From Pseudonocardia thermophila (GTDB lineage Bacteria > Actinomycetota > Actinomycetes > Mycobacteriales > Pseudonocardiaceae), in assembly GCF_900142365.1 (NCBI RefSeq), contig NZ_FRAP01000008.1, forward strand, positions 124,001-188,000: a stretch of DNA of 64,000 nt, written 5' to 3'. The translations under genes were made by a program, and so were the position numbers. Below are positions 35,301-44,127 of the stretch, in pieces. Each line of letters begins with the position of its first letter. Position 1 is the stretch's first letter. Under the pieces are notes generated by a model that had not been told where the DNA came from, ran no database searches, and worked only from the letters and a program-made list of their open reading frames with translations.

Positions 35301-35946
35301 CGTACGGCGCCACCGGCGAGAACTTCAGCGCCTCCGGCAGCCGCAGCAGCACGTCGCGCTGTCCGTACAGCACGACCAAGCCGTCGCGGACGGCGGCGGC
35401 CAGGTCGATCACGCCCTCCCACACCTGGTAGAGCACCGACAGCGACGACTCGATCGTCAGGTCGACCTCGTAGCCGGGGTCGGTGAAGCACAGCGACACG
35501 TCGTCCGGCTGCACCACGAACCAGAACCGGGACTTGCGCGCGTCCGGCAACCGCACGTGCAGCACGGTCCGTCTGCGCCGGAACGGCCCCGGGTCGATGC
35601 CGCCGCGGATCCACCACATGAGCACGGTCGGGTCCAGCTCGTCGGGGCGCGGCTCGCCGAACGCGTACCGAGCGCCCCACTCGGCGAGCCCGAAGATGAT
35701 CGGCCGCAGCGCCTCCCCGGCGTCCGTGGGCAGGTACTGCTCGTCCTCGTGGACGATCAGCCCGTTGCGTTCGAGCTGGTCCAGCCGCTTCGACAGCAGT
35801 CCGCGGGACATTCCCGGCAGCCCGCGCGCCAGCTCGTTGAACCGGTTCGCGCCGTTCAGCACGTCCCGGATCACCAGCAATGTCCACCGGTCACCGAGCA
35901 GTTCGAGGGAGCGGGTGATCGGGCAGTACTGGCCGTAGCGCGACAT
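35263..35946 (-). CDS. HxlR-family winged-helix regulator with C-terminal sterol-carrier-like domain
   Basis: About 227 residues. The N-terminal HxlR domain is clear (YCPITRSLELLGDRWTLLVI, FNELARGLPGMSRGLLSKRL, LERNGLI). The C-terminal half (about 110-215), with DVSLCFTDPGYEVDLTIES and LSVLYQVWEGVIDLAAAV, resembles an SCP2-like ligand-binding domain seen in some HxlR proteins. ATG at 35946 (MSRYGQYCPI) is chosen; ATG at 35973 would add nine residues. Divergent from an acyl-CoA dehydrogenase gene it may regulate; its 3' end overlaps maf by 38 bp. Confidence 0.83.
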   Translation of the reverse strand: MSRYGQYCPITRSLELLGDRWTLLVIRDVLNGANRFNELARGLPGMSRGLLSKRLDQLERNGLIVHEDEQYLPTDAGEALRPIIFGLAEWGARYAFGEPRPDELDPTVLMWWIRGGIDPGPFRRRRTVLHVRLPDARKSRFWFVVQPDDVSLCFTDPGYEVDLTIESSLSVLYQVWEGVIDLAAAVRDGLVVLYGQRDVLLRLPEALKFSPVAPYVRRARAGLPTGR

Positions 35947-36018
35947 GCCCGAATGCTCGTCGCGGCGGTGCATTTTGTGAACTACTCAACGCTCGCCCGA
36001 TCCGTCACCGTCGTCGGC

Positions 36019-37170
36019 ATGACGACGATGCAGATCACCGAGCCGCTCACCGACGAGGACGTCCGCGCACTGGCCGCGGACATGGGCCGGGTGGCCGCCC
36101 CCTACGAGGCCGAGCACGACCGGGACGCGACGTTCGTGTCCGAGGCGTACACGGCGATGACCGAGCGCGGCTACCTGCGCCTCGCGGTACCCGCCGACCT
36201 CGGCGGCCTCGGCGCGACACCCCGCCAGCTGCTGATCGCGCAGGAGGAGCTGGGCTCCTGGTCCGGCGCGGCCGCGCTGGCCACGACGATGCACCACTAC
36301 CTGACGCTGGTGCAGGTCTGGCGGCGCCGCCGCGGCGCCCCGGACGCCGAGGGGGTGCTGCGCCGCGTCGCCGAGGACGGCCTGATCATGGCCACGAGCG
36401 GCGGCTCGGACTGGGTCTGTCCCACGACGATCGCCACCCCGGTGGACGGGGGCTACCTCTTCGACGGCCGCAAGTCGTTCTGCAGCCAGGCGCCGGTCGC
36501 CTCGGTCATCTCCACCTCCGCAGTCCTCGGCGCGCCCGGTCCCGACGCGGTCGTCCTGCACGCCGGCGTCCCGCTCTCCGCCCCCGGTGTGCGCATCGAG
36601 GAGACCTGGGACACGCTCGGCATGCGCGGCACCGCCAGTCACGACGTCGTGTTCGACGGCGTGTTCGTGCCCGCCGAGAAGATCATGGGCACCCGCCCGT
36701 ACGGCGAGCTGGCCGGGCCACTGCTGGTGGCCGCCATCCACTTCGCGCCGATCGCGGGTGCTGCCTACCTCGGGGTGGCCCGCGGCGCGGCCGAGGAGGC
36801 GGTCCGGATCGCGAACCGCCGCGGCCGCTACGGCGCCGTCCGGCAGGCCGGCGAGATGTTCGCGCGGCTGCGGGTGGCGCGCTGGGCGCTGCAGGCGGCC
36901 CTCGCCGAGGTGGGCGATGATCCCGCGGCCGACGAGGCCGCGCTGGAGACCGTGATGACGGCCAAGCGGCACGCCGTCACGGAAGCCCGGGCCGTGACCG
37001 ACCTGGCGCTGGAACTGGCCGGCGGGCCGGCGTTCCACCGCTCGTCGCCGCTCGAGCGCGCCTACCGCGACGTGCGCGGCGGGCCGTTCCACCCGCTCAC
37101 CCCGGAGGCCACGCTGGAACTGGTCGGCCGCCGCGCGTTCGCACTGCTGACGGAAGGCGCGCAGGCCTAG
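36019..37170 (+). CDS. Acyl-CoA dehydrogenase family protein
   Basis: 383-residue flavoprotein of the acyl-CoA dehydrogenase fold: N-terminal helical domain (GYLRLAVPADLGGLGATPRQLL), middle beta domain (MATSGGSDWVCPTTIATP, GYLFDGRKSFCSQAP, WDTLGMRGTASHDVVFDGVF) and C-terminal helices. The catalytic glutamate region of true dehydrogenases is not evident, so it may act as a flavin-dependent monooxygenase or an atypical dehydrogenase. ATG at 36019, 72 bp from the divergent HxlR gene. It is an insertion relative to the maf-sseA order of mycobacteria. Confidence 0.83.
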   Translation: MTTMQITEPLTDEDVRALAADMGRVAAPYEAEHDRDATFVSEAYTAMTERGYLRLAVPADLGGLGATPRQLLIAQEELGSWSGAAALATTMHHYLTLVQVWRRRRGAPDAEGVLRRVAEDGLIMATSGGSDWVCPTTIATPVDGGYLFDGRKSFCSQAPVASVISTSAVLGAPGPDAVVLHAGVPLSAPGVRIEETWDTLGMRGTASHDVVFDGVFVPAEKIMGTRPYGELAGPLLVAAIHFAPIAGAAYLGVARGAAEEAVRIANRRGRYGAVRQAGEMFARLRVARWALQAALAEVGDDPAADEAALETVMTAKRHAVTEARAVTDLALELAGGPAFHRSSPLERAYRDVRGGPFHPLTPEATLELVGRRAFALLTEGAQA

Positions 37171-37179
37171 TCTGGGCGT

Positions 37180-38055
37180 ATGGATCCGAAGTTCGCCGAG
37201 TACGCCCATCCCGAGGCACTGGTCGACACGGACTGGCTCGCCGAGCACCTGGGCGACGCGAACCTGGTCGTGGTCGAGTCGGACGAGGACGTGCTCCTCT
37301 ACGACACCGGGCACATCCCGGGTGCGGTCAAGGTCGACTGGCACACCGACCTGAACGACCCGGTCACCCGCGACTACGTCGACGGGGAGCGGTTCGCGCA
37401 GATCTGCGGCGAGCGCGGCATCGCCCGGGACACCACCGTGGTCTTCTACGGCGACAAGAACAACTGGTGGGCCTGCTACGCGCTGTGGGTGTTCAGCCTC
37501 TTCGGGCACCCGGACGTGCGGATCCTCGACGGCGGCCGCGCCAAGTGGATCGCCGAGGGCCGCGAGCTCACCACCGAGGTGCCCGAGCCCGCGCCGGTGG
37601 AGTACCCGGTGGTCGAGCGCGACGACTCCACGATCCGTGCGTTCAAGGACGACGTGCTCGCCCACCTGGGCAAGCCGTTGGTCGACGTGCGATCGCCCGG
37701 CGAGTACTCCGGCGAGCTGCTGCACATGCCTGACTACCCGCAGGAGGGCGCCGTCCGCGGCGGCCACATCCCGGGCGCGGCGAGCGTGCCGTGGGCCCGC
37801 GCGGCCGCCGAGGACGGCACGTTCAAGCCGCGGGCCGAGCTGGAGGCCATCTACCTCGAGGAGCAGGGCCTCGAGCCGGACGACGAGGTGATCGCCTACT
37901 GCCGGATCGGGGAACGCTCCAGCCACACCTGGTTCGTGCTCACTCACCTGCTCGGCTTCCCGAAGGTCCGCAACTACGACGGAAGCTGGACGGAGTGGGG
38001 CAACTCGGTGCGGGTGCCGATCGTGCAGGGCCCCGAACGGGGCTCGGTCTCATGA
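37180..38055 (+). CDS. sseA: Thiosulfate/3-mercaptopyruvate sulfurtransferase
   Basis: Two-domain rhodanese, 291 residues. The inactive N-terminal domain carries [13 protein letters not shown], the catalytic domain [11 protein letters not shown] and the active-site cysteine loop CRIGERSS. It passes sulfur from thiosulfate or mercaptopyruvate to an acceptor. The stop overlaps the SufE-like gene start (ATGA), and SufE proteins are cysteine sulfur acceptors, so the two likely act in sequence. Same order as Rv3283-Rv3284. Confidence 0.94.
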   Translation: MDPKFAEYAHPEALVDTDWLAEHLGDANLVVVESDEDVLLYDTGHIPGAVKVDWHTDLNDPVTRDYVDGERFAQICGERGIARDTTVVFYGDKNNWWACYALWVFSLFGHPDVRILDGGRAKWIAEGRELTTEVPEPAPVEYPVVERDDSTIRAFKDDVLAHLGKPLVDVRSPGEYSGELLHMPDYPQEGAVRGGHIPGAASVPWARAAAEDGTFKPRAELEAIYLEEQGLEPDDEVIAYCRIGERSSHTWFVLTHLLGFPKVRNYDGSWTEWGNSVRVPIVQGPERGSVS

Positions 38056-38504
38056 GCCTGCCCGAAGCCCTGCAGGAGCTGGTGGACGACTTCTCCGGTG
38101 TCGGCCCGAAGGACCGGCTGCAGCTGCTGCTGGAGCTGTCCCAGGAGCTGCCCGAGCTGCCGGAGCGCTACGCCGACGCCGCGGAGACGATGGAGCAGGT
38201 GCACGAGTGCCAGTCGCCGCTCTTCCTCGCCGTCGAGGTGGAGCCGGCCGGCGACCAGCTGGTGCACCTGTTCTTCTCCGCGCCGCCGGAGGCGCCCACG
38301 ACCCGCGGGTTCGCCGCGATCATGCACATCGGGCTGGACGGCCAGCCTGCCCAGACCGTGCTGGAGGTGCCGGACGCCTTCTACACCGCCCTCGGCCTGG
38401 GCCAGGCCGTGAGTCCGCTGCGGCTGCGCGGCATGGCGGCCATGCTCGCGCGGATCAAGAACCAGGTCCGCAGGGCCGTCGCAGGCCAGCAGAGCCCGGC
38501 GTAG
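38052..38504 (+). CDS. SufE-family sulfur acceptor
   Basis: 150 residues with the SufE core: [19 protein letters not shown], the acceptor cysteine in [13 protein letters not shown] (family GCqS), and [19 protein letters not shown]. It would receive persulfide sulfur from a desulfurase or from SseA for iron-sulfur or other sulfur transfer. ATG at 38052 overlaps the sseA stop; the longer open frame is shadow. Corresponds to Rv3284. Confidence 0.9.
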   Translation: MSLPEALQELVDDFSGVGPKDRLQLLLELSQELPELPERYADAAETMEQVHECQSPLFLAVEVEPAGDQLVHLFFSAPPEAPTTRGFAAIMHIGLDGQPAQTVLEVPDAFYTALGLGQAVSPLRLRGMAAMLARIKNQVRRAVAGQQSPA

Positions 38505-38595
38505 CGAACCTCAAGTCTGTGTGAAGAACGTTCCGTCCGGACCCGCCGGCGCGAACACTGTGAACCACCTCATCGGGGTACGGGAGGTGGATGGC

Positions 38596-39477
38596 ATGGC
38601 GCTCGCGGCGGCCGGCGACACCTGGGGCATCGACGGGACGACCTTCCTGTTGGGGTACGGCGTCCTGGCGGTCGGGGTGTTCATCGCCTCCGTGCGCGCC
38701 CGGCGGGCGCTGGCCGATCCCGGCCAGAAGCACGTCGTGCCCGACCTCACCGGGCGGCACAACGACGTCGCGTACCTCAACGGCGGCGCCGATCTCGCGG
38801 TCTGCTCCGCGCTGGCCAGGATGCGGGTGCAAGGCCTGGTCGCGGCCCACAAGGGCACGATCACCGCGACCGGGCGGCCGGGCCCCGACAGCGACGAGCT
38901 GGAGCGCGCGATCGCGTTCGCCACCGCCTCCCCGACCCCGCGGGCGCGGCTGACGTGGCTGCGCCCGGTGCGGACGGCCCTCGACGGCATCGACCGCCGG
39001 CTCGTCGCCGAGGGTCTGCTGCTCTCGCCCGAGCAGCGCCACCGCATCCGCCTCGTCGGGCTGTGGATGACCGCGGTGGCCGGCTTCGGCCTGCTGCGGC
39101 TGCTCGCCGGCATCGCCGACGCGCGGCCGGTCGGGTTCCTCGTCGTGGCGCTGCTCATCGTCGCCGTCGTCGCGGCGGTCCAGCTCCTGCAGGCCCCGCG
39201 GCGCACCCGGACCGGCGACCGGGTGCTGGCCACGATGCGCGAGCAGCTCGACCGCTACGCACCGCACAACCGGCCCGACTGGGCGCTCTACGGCGCCCAG
39301 GCCGCCGCGCTCGGCGTGGGCCTGTTCGGCGCGCAGGCGCTGTGGGCGTCCGATCCCGCGATGGCGGACGCGCTCGCGCTGCAGCGGCTGTCGGGCAGCG
39401 GGTCATCCGGCTCGGGCGACTCGTCGTGGTCCGGCGGCGACAGCGGGTGCGGGAGCAGCAGCGGGTGCGGCGGGTGA
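38596..39477 (+). CDS. TIGR04222 membrane protein with Gly/Ser/Cys tail
   Basis: 293-residue membrane protein. Hydrophobic segments lie near residues 15-35 (LLGYGVLAVGVFIAS), 153-175 and 180-198; the cytosolic region between has the TIGR04222 pattern (NGGADLAVCSALARMRVQGL). The last 27 residues are low-complexity and end DSGCGSSSGCGG, with two cysteines. The ATG at 38596 follows GGGAGG; the frame upstream to 38521 is probably untranslated. Its stop overlaps the DUF692 gene (GTGA). TIGR04222 genes commonly neighbour DUF692 genes; the tail may be a substrate for modification (inference). Confidence 0.85.
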   Translation: MALAAAGDTWGIDGTTFLLGYGVLAVGVFIASVRARRALADPGQKHVVPDLTGRHNDVAYLNGGADLAVCSALARMRVQGLVAAHKGTITATGRPGPDSDELERAIAFATASPTPRARLTWLRPVRTALDGIDRRLVAEGLLLSPEQRHRIRLVGLWMTAVAGFGLLRLLAGIADARPVGFLVVALLIVAVVAAVQLLQAPRRTRTGDRVLATMREQLDRYAPHNRPDWALYGAQAAALGVGLFGAQALWASDPAMADALALQRLSGSGSSGSGDSSWSGGDSGCGSSSGCGG

Positions 39478-40328
39478 CCGTCCCGAGCGCCGGCGCCGTC
39501 CCCGAGCTGGCCGGGGTGGGCGTCGGCTGGCGCCCCGAGATCTCCGGGTGGGTCGCCGACCGGCCCGGGTTGCGGTTCGGCGAGGTGATCGCCGAATCGA
39601 TCGCTCCCGCGGTTCCACCTCGAGGGGTGGTGGAACTGCGGGAGCGGGGGGTCGAGGTGGTGCCGCACGGGATCCGGCTGTCCCTGGGCGGCACCGATCC
39701 GCTCGATCCCGGGAAGGTCACCCATCTCGCGGCCTGCGCGGCCGCGCTGGGTAGCCCCGTCGTGAGTGAGCACGTCGCGTTCTGCGGTGCTGGGGGGCTC
39801 ACGGCGGGGCACCTCCTCCCGCTGCCCCGCACCCGGGCGGCGCTGGACGTGCTGGCCGCCAACGTGCGCCGCTTGCAGGCCGAGCTGGACGTGCCGGTCG
39901 CGCTGGAGCCGATCGCGTCGTTCCTCGACTGGCCGGAGGACGAGTTCACCGAGGCCGACTTCCTCACCGAGCTGCTGGAGCGGACGGGCGCGCTGCTGCT
40001 GCTCGACGTCGCCAACGTCTACGCCAACGCCGTCAACCGCGGCCGCGACCCGCGCACGGCGCTGGACCGGATGCCGCTCTCCCGCATCGCCTACGTGCAC
40101 ATCGCCGGCGGCGCCGAGCATCCCGACGATCCCGGCATCTACCACGACACGCACGCCGATCCCGTGCCCGAGCCGGTGTTCGCACTGCTCGGCGAGCTGG
40201 TGGACCGGATCGGCGGAGCGCCGCCGGTGATGCTGGAGCGCGACGGGCGCTACCCGCCCGCGGAGGTGCTGTCCGCCGAGCTCGACCGCATCGCCGAGAC
40301 GGCCGGGCTGGCCACGCCCGCCCGATGA
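39474..40328 (+). CDS. DUF692 multinuclear non-haem iron oxidase (MNIO)
   Basis: 284-residue TIM-barrel-type enzyme of the MNIO family (MbnB, BufB relatives) that oxidises cysteine or other residues in peptides. Recognisable: GVGVGWRPEISGWVADRP, VSEHVAFC (His/Glu ligands), LEPIASFLDWPEDEFTE, LLLDVANVYANAVNRGRD and VHIAGGAEHPDDPG, LERDGRYP. GTG start overlaps the upstream TIGR04222 stop, and its own stop overlaps the next gene (ATGA), giving a tight three-gene operon. The substrate is not proven; the Cys tail encoded next door is the natural candidate. Confidence 0.85.
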   Translation: MTVPSAGAVPELAGVGVGWRPEISGWVADRPGLRFGEVIAESIAPAVPPRGVVELRERGVEVVPHGIRLSLGGTDPLDPGKVTHLAACAAALGSPVVSEHVAFCGAGGLTAGHLLPLPRTRAALDVLAANVRRLQAELDVPVALEPIASFLDWPEDEFTEADFLTELLERTGALLLLDVANVYANAVNRGRDPRTALDRMPLSRIAYVHIAGGAEHPDDPGIYHDTHADPVPEPVFALLGELVDRIGGAPPVMLERDGRYPPAEVLSAELDRIAETAGLATPAR

Positions 40329-40768
40329 CCGGTCCTCGCTCCGACCACGACGGCCGCGCCGACGTCGAGGAACTGGCCATCCGCCAGGCCGAGCTGGTGG
40401 CCGCGCTCGTCGCGGGCGGCGCCAGCCCGGCGGGGTTCGACCCGGCCCGGCTCGCCGCCACCCGCCGGGCTCTGCTGCGCAAGCGGGCCGGGGAGGCGGC
40501 GAAGGCGTGGCCCCTGCTCGCCGCCGCACACGGTGCGGCGTGGCCCGCGGTGTTCGCCGAGCACTGCGCCGGACGCCCGCCCGCGGGGCCGCTGCGCGAC
40601 GGCTGGGACGTCGCCCGCGCCCTGCGCGCGGGCGGCCGGCTGCCAGAGGCGGCCGTCACAGAGCTGGCCGAGCGGGAGGCCGCGCTGCACTACGACGGCA
40701 CCTCCGCCCCCACCCCGCGGCGGTGGCGTCGGTTACGCCGCCGGTTCTTCGGCCTCCGTCGTGCATAA
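40325..40768 (+). CDS. Partner protein of the DUF692 module (function unknown)
   Basis: 147-residue protein starting ATGA over the DUF692 stop. The sequence (LATRRALLRKRAGEAAKAW-like region, then AWPAVFAEHCAGRPP and LRDGWDVARALRAGG) is helical and recalls the peptide-recognition partners that accompany MNIO enzymes, such as DUF2063/BufC-like proteins. That resemblance is weak and I cannot name a domain. The C-terminus is very basic (RRWRRLRRRFFGLRR). It is most likely a recognition or scaffold component of the module. Confidence 0.6.
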   Translation: MTGPRSDHDGRADVEELAIRQAELVAALVAGGASPAGFDPARLAATRRALLRKRAGEAAKAWPLLAAAHGAAWPAVFAEHCAGRPPAGPLRDGWDVARALRAGGRLPEAAVTELAEREAALHYDGTSAPTPRRWRRLRRRFFGLRRA

Positions 40769-40837
40769 ACTCCGCGGGGACTGTGCGCCGGGGCATCGGG
40801 CCCCGGCCGGCTGGCTGATCACGGGAGGCCGACAGCT

Positions 40838-42610
40838 GTGGGGCGCTTGACCAAGGTCCTGGTGGCGAACCGGGGAGAGATCGCCGTCCGGGTCATCCGG
40901 GCCTGCCGGGACGCGGGGTTGGCCAGCGTCGCGGTCTACGCTGACCCCGACCGGGACGCGCCGTTCGTCCGGCTCGCCGACGAGGCCTTCGCCCTCGGCG
41001 GGACCACCGCCGCCGAGTCGTACCTCGACATCGCGAAGGTGATCGACGCGGCGGAGAAGGCGGGCGCCGACGGCATCCACCCCGGCTACGGCTTCCTGTC
41101 GGAGAACGCCGACTTCGCCCAGGCCGTGATCGACGCCGGCATCACCTGGATCGGCCCGTCGCCGCAGTCGATCCGTGACCTCGGTGACAAGGTCACCGCC
41201 CGGCACATCGCCATGCGCGCCGGCGCCCCGCTGGTGCCCGGCACCGCCGACCCCGTCTCGGGCGCCGACGAGGTGGTCGCCTTCGCCGAGGAGCACGGCC
41301 TGCCGGTCGCGATCAAGGCGGCGTTCGGCGGCGGCGGGCGCGGCATGAAGGTCGCGCGCGAGGAGAAGGAGATCGTCGAGCTCTACGAGTCGGCGGTGCG
41401 CGAGGCCACCGCGGCCTTCGGCCGCGGCGAGTGCTTCGTGGAGCGCTACCTCGACAAGCCGCGCCACGTCGAGACCCAGGTGCTCGCCGACCAGCACGGC
41501 AACGTGATCGTCGTCGGCACGCGCGACTGCTCGCTGCAGCGGCGGTTCCAGAAGCTCGTCGAGGAGGCACCCGCACCGTTCCTGACCGAGGAGCAGCGCA
41601 CCACCCTCTACGAGGCCTCCAAGGCGATCGTGAAGGAGGCCGGCTACTACGGCGCCGGCACCGTCGAGTTCCTCATCGGCCAGGACGGGCTCATCACGTT
41701 CCTCGAGGTGAACACCCGCCTGCAGGTCGAGCACCCGGTCTCGGAGGAGACCAGCGGCATCGACCTGGTGCGCGAGATGTTCCGCATCGCCCAGGGCGAG
41801 CCGCTGTCGATCCTGGAGGACCCGCAGCCGCGCGGGCACTCGATCGAGTTCCGCATCAACGGCGAGGACGCCGGTCGCGGCTTCCTGCCCGCCCCCGGCA
41901 CGGTCACCTCGCTCACGCTCCCGTCCGGCCCCGGTGTGCGCGTCGACTCCGGTGTGGAGACCGGCTCGGTGATCGGCGGGCAGTTCGACTCGCTGCTGGC
42001 CAAGCTGATCGTCACCGGCTCGGACCGCACGCAGGCGCTGGAGCGCGCCCGCCGTGCGCTGGCCGAGTTCCAGGTGGAGGGCATGGCCACCGTGCTGCCG
42101 TTCCACCGGCTGATCGTGGACGACCCGGCGTTCACCGCGACCAGCGCCGAGTCGTTCGCCGTGCACACCCGCTGGATCGAGACCGAGTGGAACAACACGG
42201 TCGAGCCGTTCACCGGCGGCGCGGAGGCCGAGGACGAGCAGGCGCCCCGGCAGAACGTCGTCGTCGAGGTGGGCGGACGGCGCCTGGAGGTGTCGCTGCC
42301 GGGCGACTTCGCCATCGGCACCGGCGGCGGTGCAGCGCTCGCCGCGAAGAAGCCGCGCAAGCGCTCCGGCGGCCGGGCCGCGGCCGCCGTCTCGGGTGAC
42401 GCGGTCACCGCGCCCATGCAGGGCACCGTCATCAAGGTCGCCGTCTCCGACGGCGACGTGGTCGAGCCGGGCCAGCTCATCGTCGTGCTCGAGGCGATGA
42501 AGATGGAGAACCCGGTCACCGCGCACAAGGCGGGCACCGTCACCGGGCTGTCGGTGGAGCAGGGCGCATCCGTGTCGCAGGGCACGGTGTTCTGCGAGAT
42601 CAAGGACTGA
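40838..42610 (+). CDS. accA3: Acyl-CoA carboxylase alpha subunit, biotin carboxylase + BCCP
   Basis: 590-residue biotinylated subunit. Biotin carboxylase domain at about 1-450 ([22 protein letters not shown]-grasp loop [29 protein letters not shown]), a linker, and a biotin carrier domain at the end with [11 protein letters not shown], the lysine biotinylated by BirA. GTG at 40838 follows GGGAGG. It serves AccD5/AccE5 and other beta subunits. Corresponds to Rv3285; the DUF692 module is inserted just before it. Confidence 0.95.
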   Translation: MGRLTKVLVANRGEIAVRVIRACRDAGLASVAVYADPDRDAPFVRLADEAFALGGTTAAESYLDIAKVIDAAEKAGADGIHPGYGFLSENADFAQAVIDAGITWIGPSPQSIRDLGDKVTARHIAMRAGAPLVPGTADPVSGADEVVAFAEEHGLPVAIKAAFGGGGRGMKVAREEKEIVELYESAVREATAAFGRGECFVERYLDKPRHVETQVLADQHGNVIVVGTRDCSLQRRFQKLVEEAPAPFLTEEQRTTLYEASKAIVKEAGYYGAGTVEFLIGQDGLITFLEVNTRLQVEHPVSEETSGIDLVREMFRIAQGEPLSILEDPQPRGHSIEFRINGEDAGRGFLPAPGTVTSLTLPSGPGVRVDSGVETGSVIGGQFDSLLAKLIVTGSDRTQALERARRALAEFQVEGMATVLPFHRLIVDDPAFTATSAESFAVHTRWIETEWNNTVEPFTGGAEAEDEQAPRQNVVVEVGGRRLEVSLPGDFAIGTGGGAALAAKKPRKRSGGRAAAAVSGDAVTAPMQGTVIKVAVSDGDVVEPGQLIVVLEAMKMENPVTAHKAGTVTGLSVEQGASVSQGTVFCEIKD

Positions 42611-42616
42611 TCGACC

Positions 42617-42648
42617 GCGCCCGGCTCCGCGACGGCGGAGTCGGGCGC
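42617..42648. terminator. Hairpin terminator between accA3 and aldehyde dehydrogenase genes
   Basis: Left arm 42617-42630 pairs with 42635-42648 over 14 bp with one G-T wobble around loop GACG. It starts 7 bp after the accA3 stop and lies 4 bp before the convergent aldehyde dehydrogenase stop, so it can serve both. Confidence 0.75.
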
Positions 42649-42651
42649 AGA

Positions 42652-44127
42652 TCAGGCCAGGACCTCGTCGAGCACACCCCACTCCGGGATCCGGCCCATC
42701 CCCGACGGCTCCCGCACGTTCTTCGTCCGCGTGAACTCCAGCAGGCTCTCCACCGCGTGCTCGCGCCCGTAGCCGGAGTCCTTGAACCCGCCGAAGGGCG
42801 TGCCGAGCAGGGCCCGGTTGAAGTTGTTGATCAGCACGACGCCGGCCTCGATCCGCCGGGCGACGCGGCGGGCGCGCGGATGGTCAGCGGTGTAGACGGC
42901 GGCGAGCAGGCCGTACGGGGTGTCGTTGGCCAGCGCGACAGCCTCGTCCTCGTCCGCGAACGCAAGCACGGCGGTGACCGGTCCGAACACCTCGTCGCGG
43001 GCGATCGCCATGTCCGGGGTGACGTCGGTGAGCAGCGTCGGCGCCACCCAGTAGCCGCCGGCGAGCGCGGGATCCTCGGGCACCGACGCGGTCGCCGCCA
43101 CGTTCGCCCCGGCGGCGACCGCCGCGTCCACGTGGGCCTGCACCCGGTCGCGGTGCGCGGCGGTGACCATCGGTCCCACGTGCGTGCCCGCGGCCATCCC
43201 GGGTCCGACGCGCAGCCGCCGCACCGCCCCGGCCACCTGTTCGACGAACGCGTCGTGCACCCGCTCGTGCACCAGCAGCCGCGACGCGGCCGTGCAGGCC
43301 TCGCCGCCGTTGAAGAACGCCCCTTCGACGGCGCCGCGCACGGCCGCGCCGAGATCGGCGTCGTCGAACACGATCAGCGGGTTCTTGCCGCCCAGCTCCA
43401 GCACCGCGGGGGTCAGCGCGTCGGCGGCGAGCTTGAGCACCGCGCGCCCGGTCGCCGTGGAGCCGGTGAACGACAGGTGCTCGACGAGCGGGTGCCCGGC
43501 CAGCGCCGCACCGGTCTCGGGGCCCGGCCCGGGCACGACCTGCAGCACGCCGTCCGGCAGCACGGTCTGCAGCAGCTCGACCATCCGCAGGATCGTGAGC
43601 GGGTCCTGCTCCGGCGGCTTGAGCAGCACGCAGTTGCCGGCGGCGAGCGCGGGCGCGGCCTTGCCGGCGGTGTGGATCGGCGGCCAGTTGAACGGGATGA
43701 TCCCGGCGACCACCCCGTACGGCTCGCGCACCGTGTGCGCGGTGACCGGGCCGAGGTCGATCGCGTCCCCGTGCACCTTGTCGGCGAGCCCGCCGAAGAA
43801 CGCGAACGACGACACCGCGAACGCCACGTCGAAGTCCCGGGAGATGTGCAGTGGCTTGCCCATCTCCCGGGTCTCCAGCTCGGCCAGCTCGTCGGCGTGC
43901 GCAGCGATCACCCGCGAGCACTCGGCCAGCAGCGCGCCGCGCTCCCGGGCACCGACGTGCCGCCACAGCTCGTCGTAGGCGGCCCGGGCACGCCGGACGG
44001 CGGCGTCGACCTGCGCCGCGCCGCCGCCGCGCACCACCGCGATCTCCGCCCCGGTCGCCGGGTCGTGCACGGCGAACGCGTGCTCCGGGCCACCCGACCA
44101 GGGACCGCTGAGCGCCGGCAGCCTCAC
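42652..44127 (-). CDS. Aldehyde dehydrogenase family protein
   Basis: NAD(P)-dependent dehydrogenase of 491 residues. Catalytic glutamate in VLELGGKNPLIVF, nucleophilic cysteine in FFNGGEACTAASRLL, nucleotide loop FTGSTATGRAVLKLA and C-terminal EVFGPVTAVLAF are all present. GTG at 44127 overlaps the stop of the upstream ligase gene (GTGA); the open frame further upstream is shadow of that gene. Last gene of the leftward operon (luciferase-like oxidoreductase, ligase, this gene). Substrate presumably an aldehyde from the cluster's pathway. Confidence 0.92.
   Translation of the reverse strand: MRLPALSGPWSGGPEHAFAVHDPATGAEIAVVRGGGAAQVDAAVRRARAAYDELWRHVGARERGALLAECSRVIAAHADELAELETREMGKPLHISRDFDVAFAVSSFAFFGGLADKVHGDAIDLGPVTAHTVREPYGVVAGIIPFNWPPIHTAGKAAPALAAGNCVLLKPPEQDPLTILRMVELLQTVLPDGVLQVVPGPGPETGAALAGHPLVEHLSFTGSTATGRAVLKLAADALTPAVLELGGKNPLIVFDDADLGAAVRGAVEGAFFNGGEACTAASRLLVHERVHDAFVEQVAGAVRRLRVGPGMAAGTHVGPMVTAAHRDRVQAHVDAAVAAGANVAATASVPEDPALAGGYWVAPTLLTDVTPDMAIARDEVFGPVTAVLAFADEDEAVALANDTPYGLLAAVYTADHPRARRVARRIEAGVVLINNFNRALLGTPFGGFKDSGYGREHAVESLLEFTRTKNVREPSGMGRIPEWGVLDEVLA

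Noticed and set aside
35971-35990. Operator at GTGAACTACTCAAC before the HxlR gene
   Set aside because: Only 3-bp symmetrical arms; too weak to list as a site.
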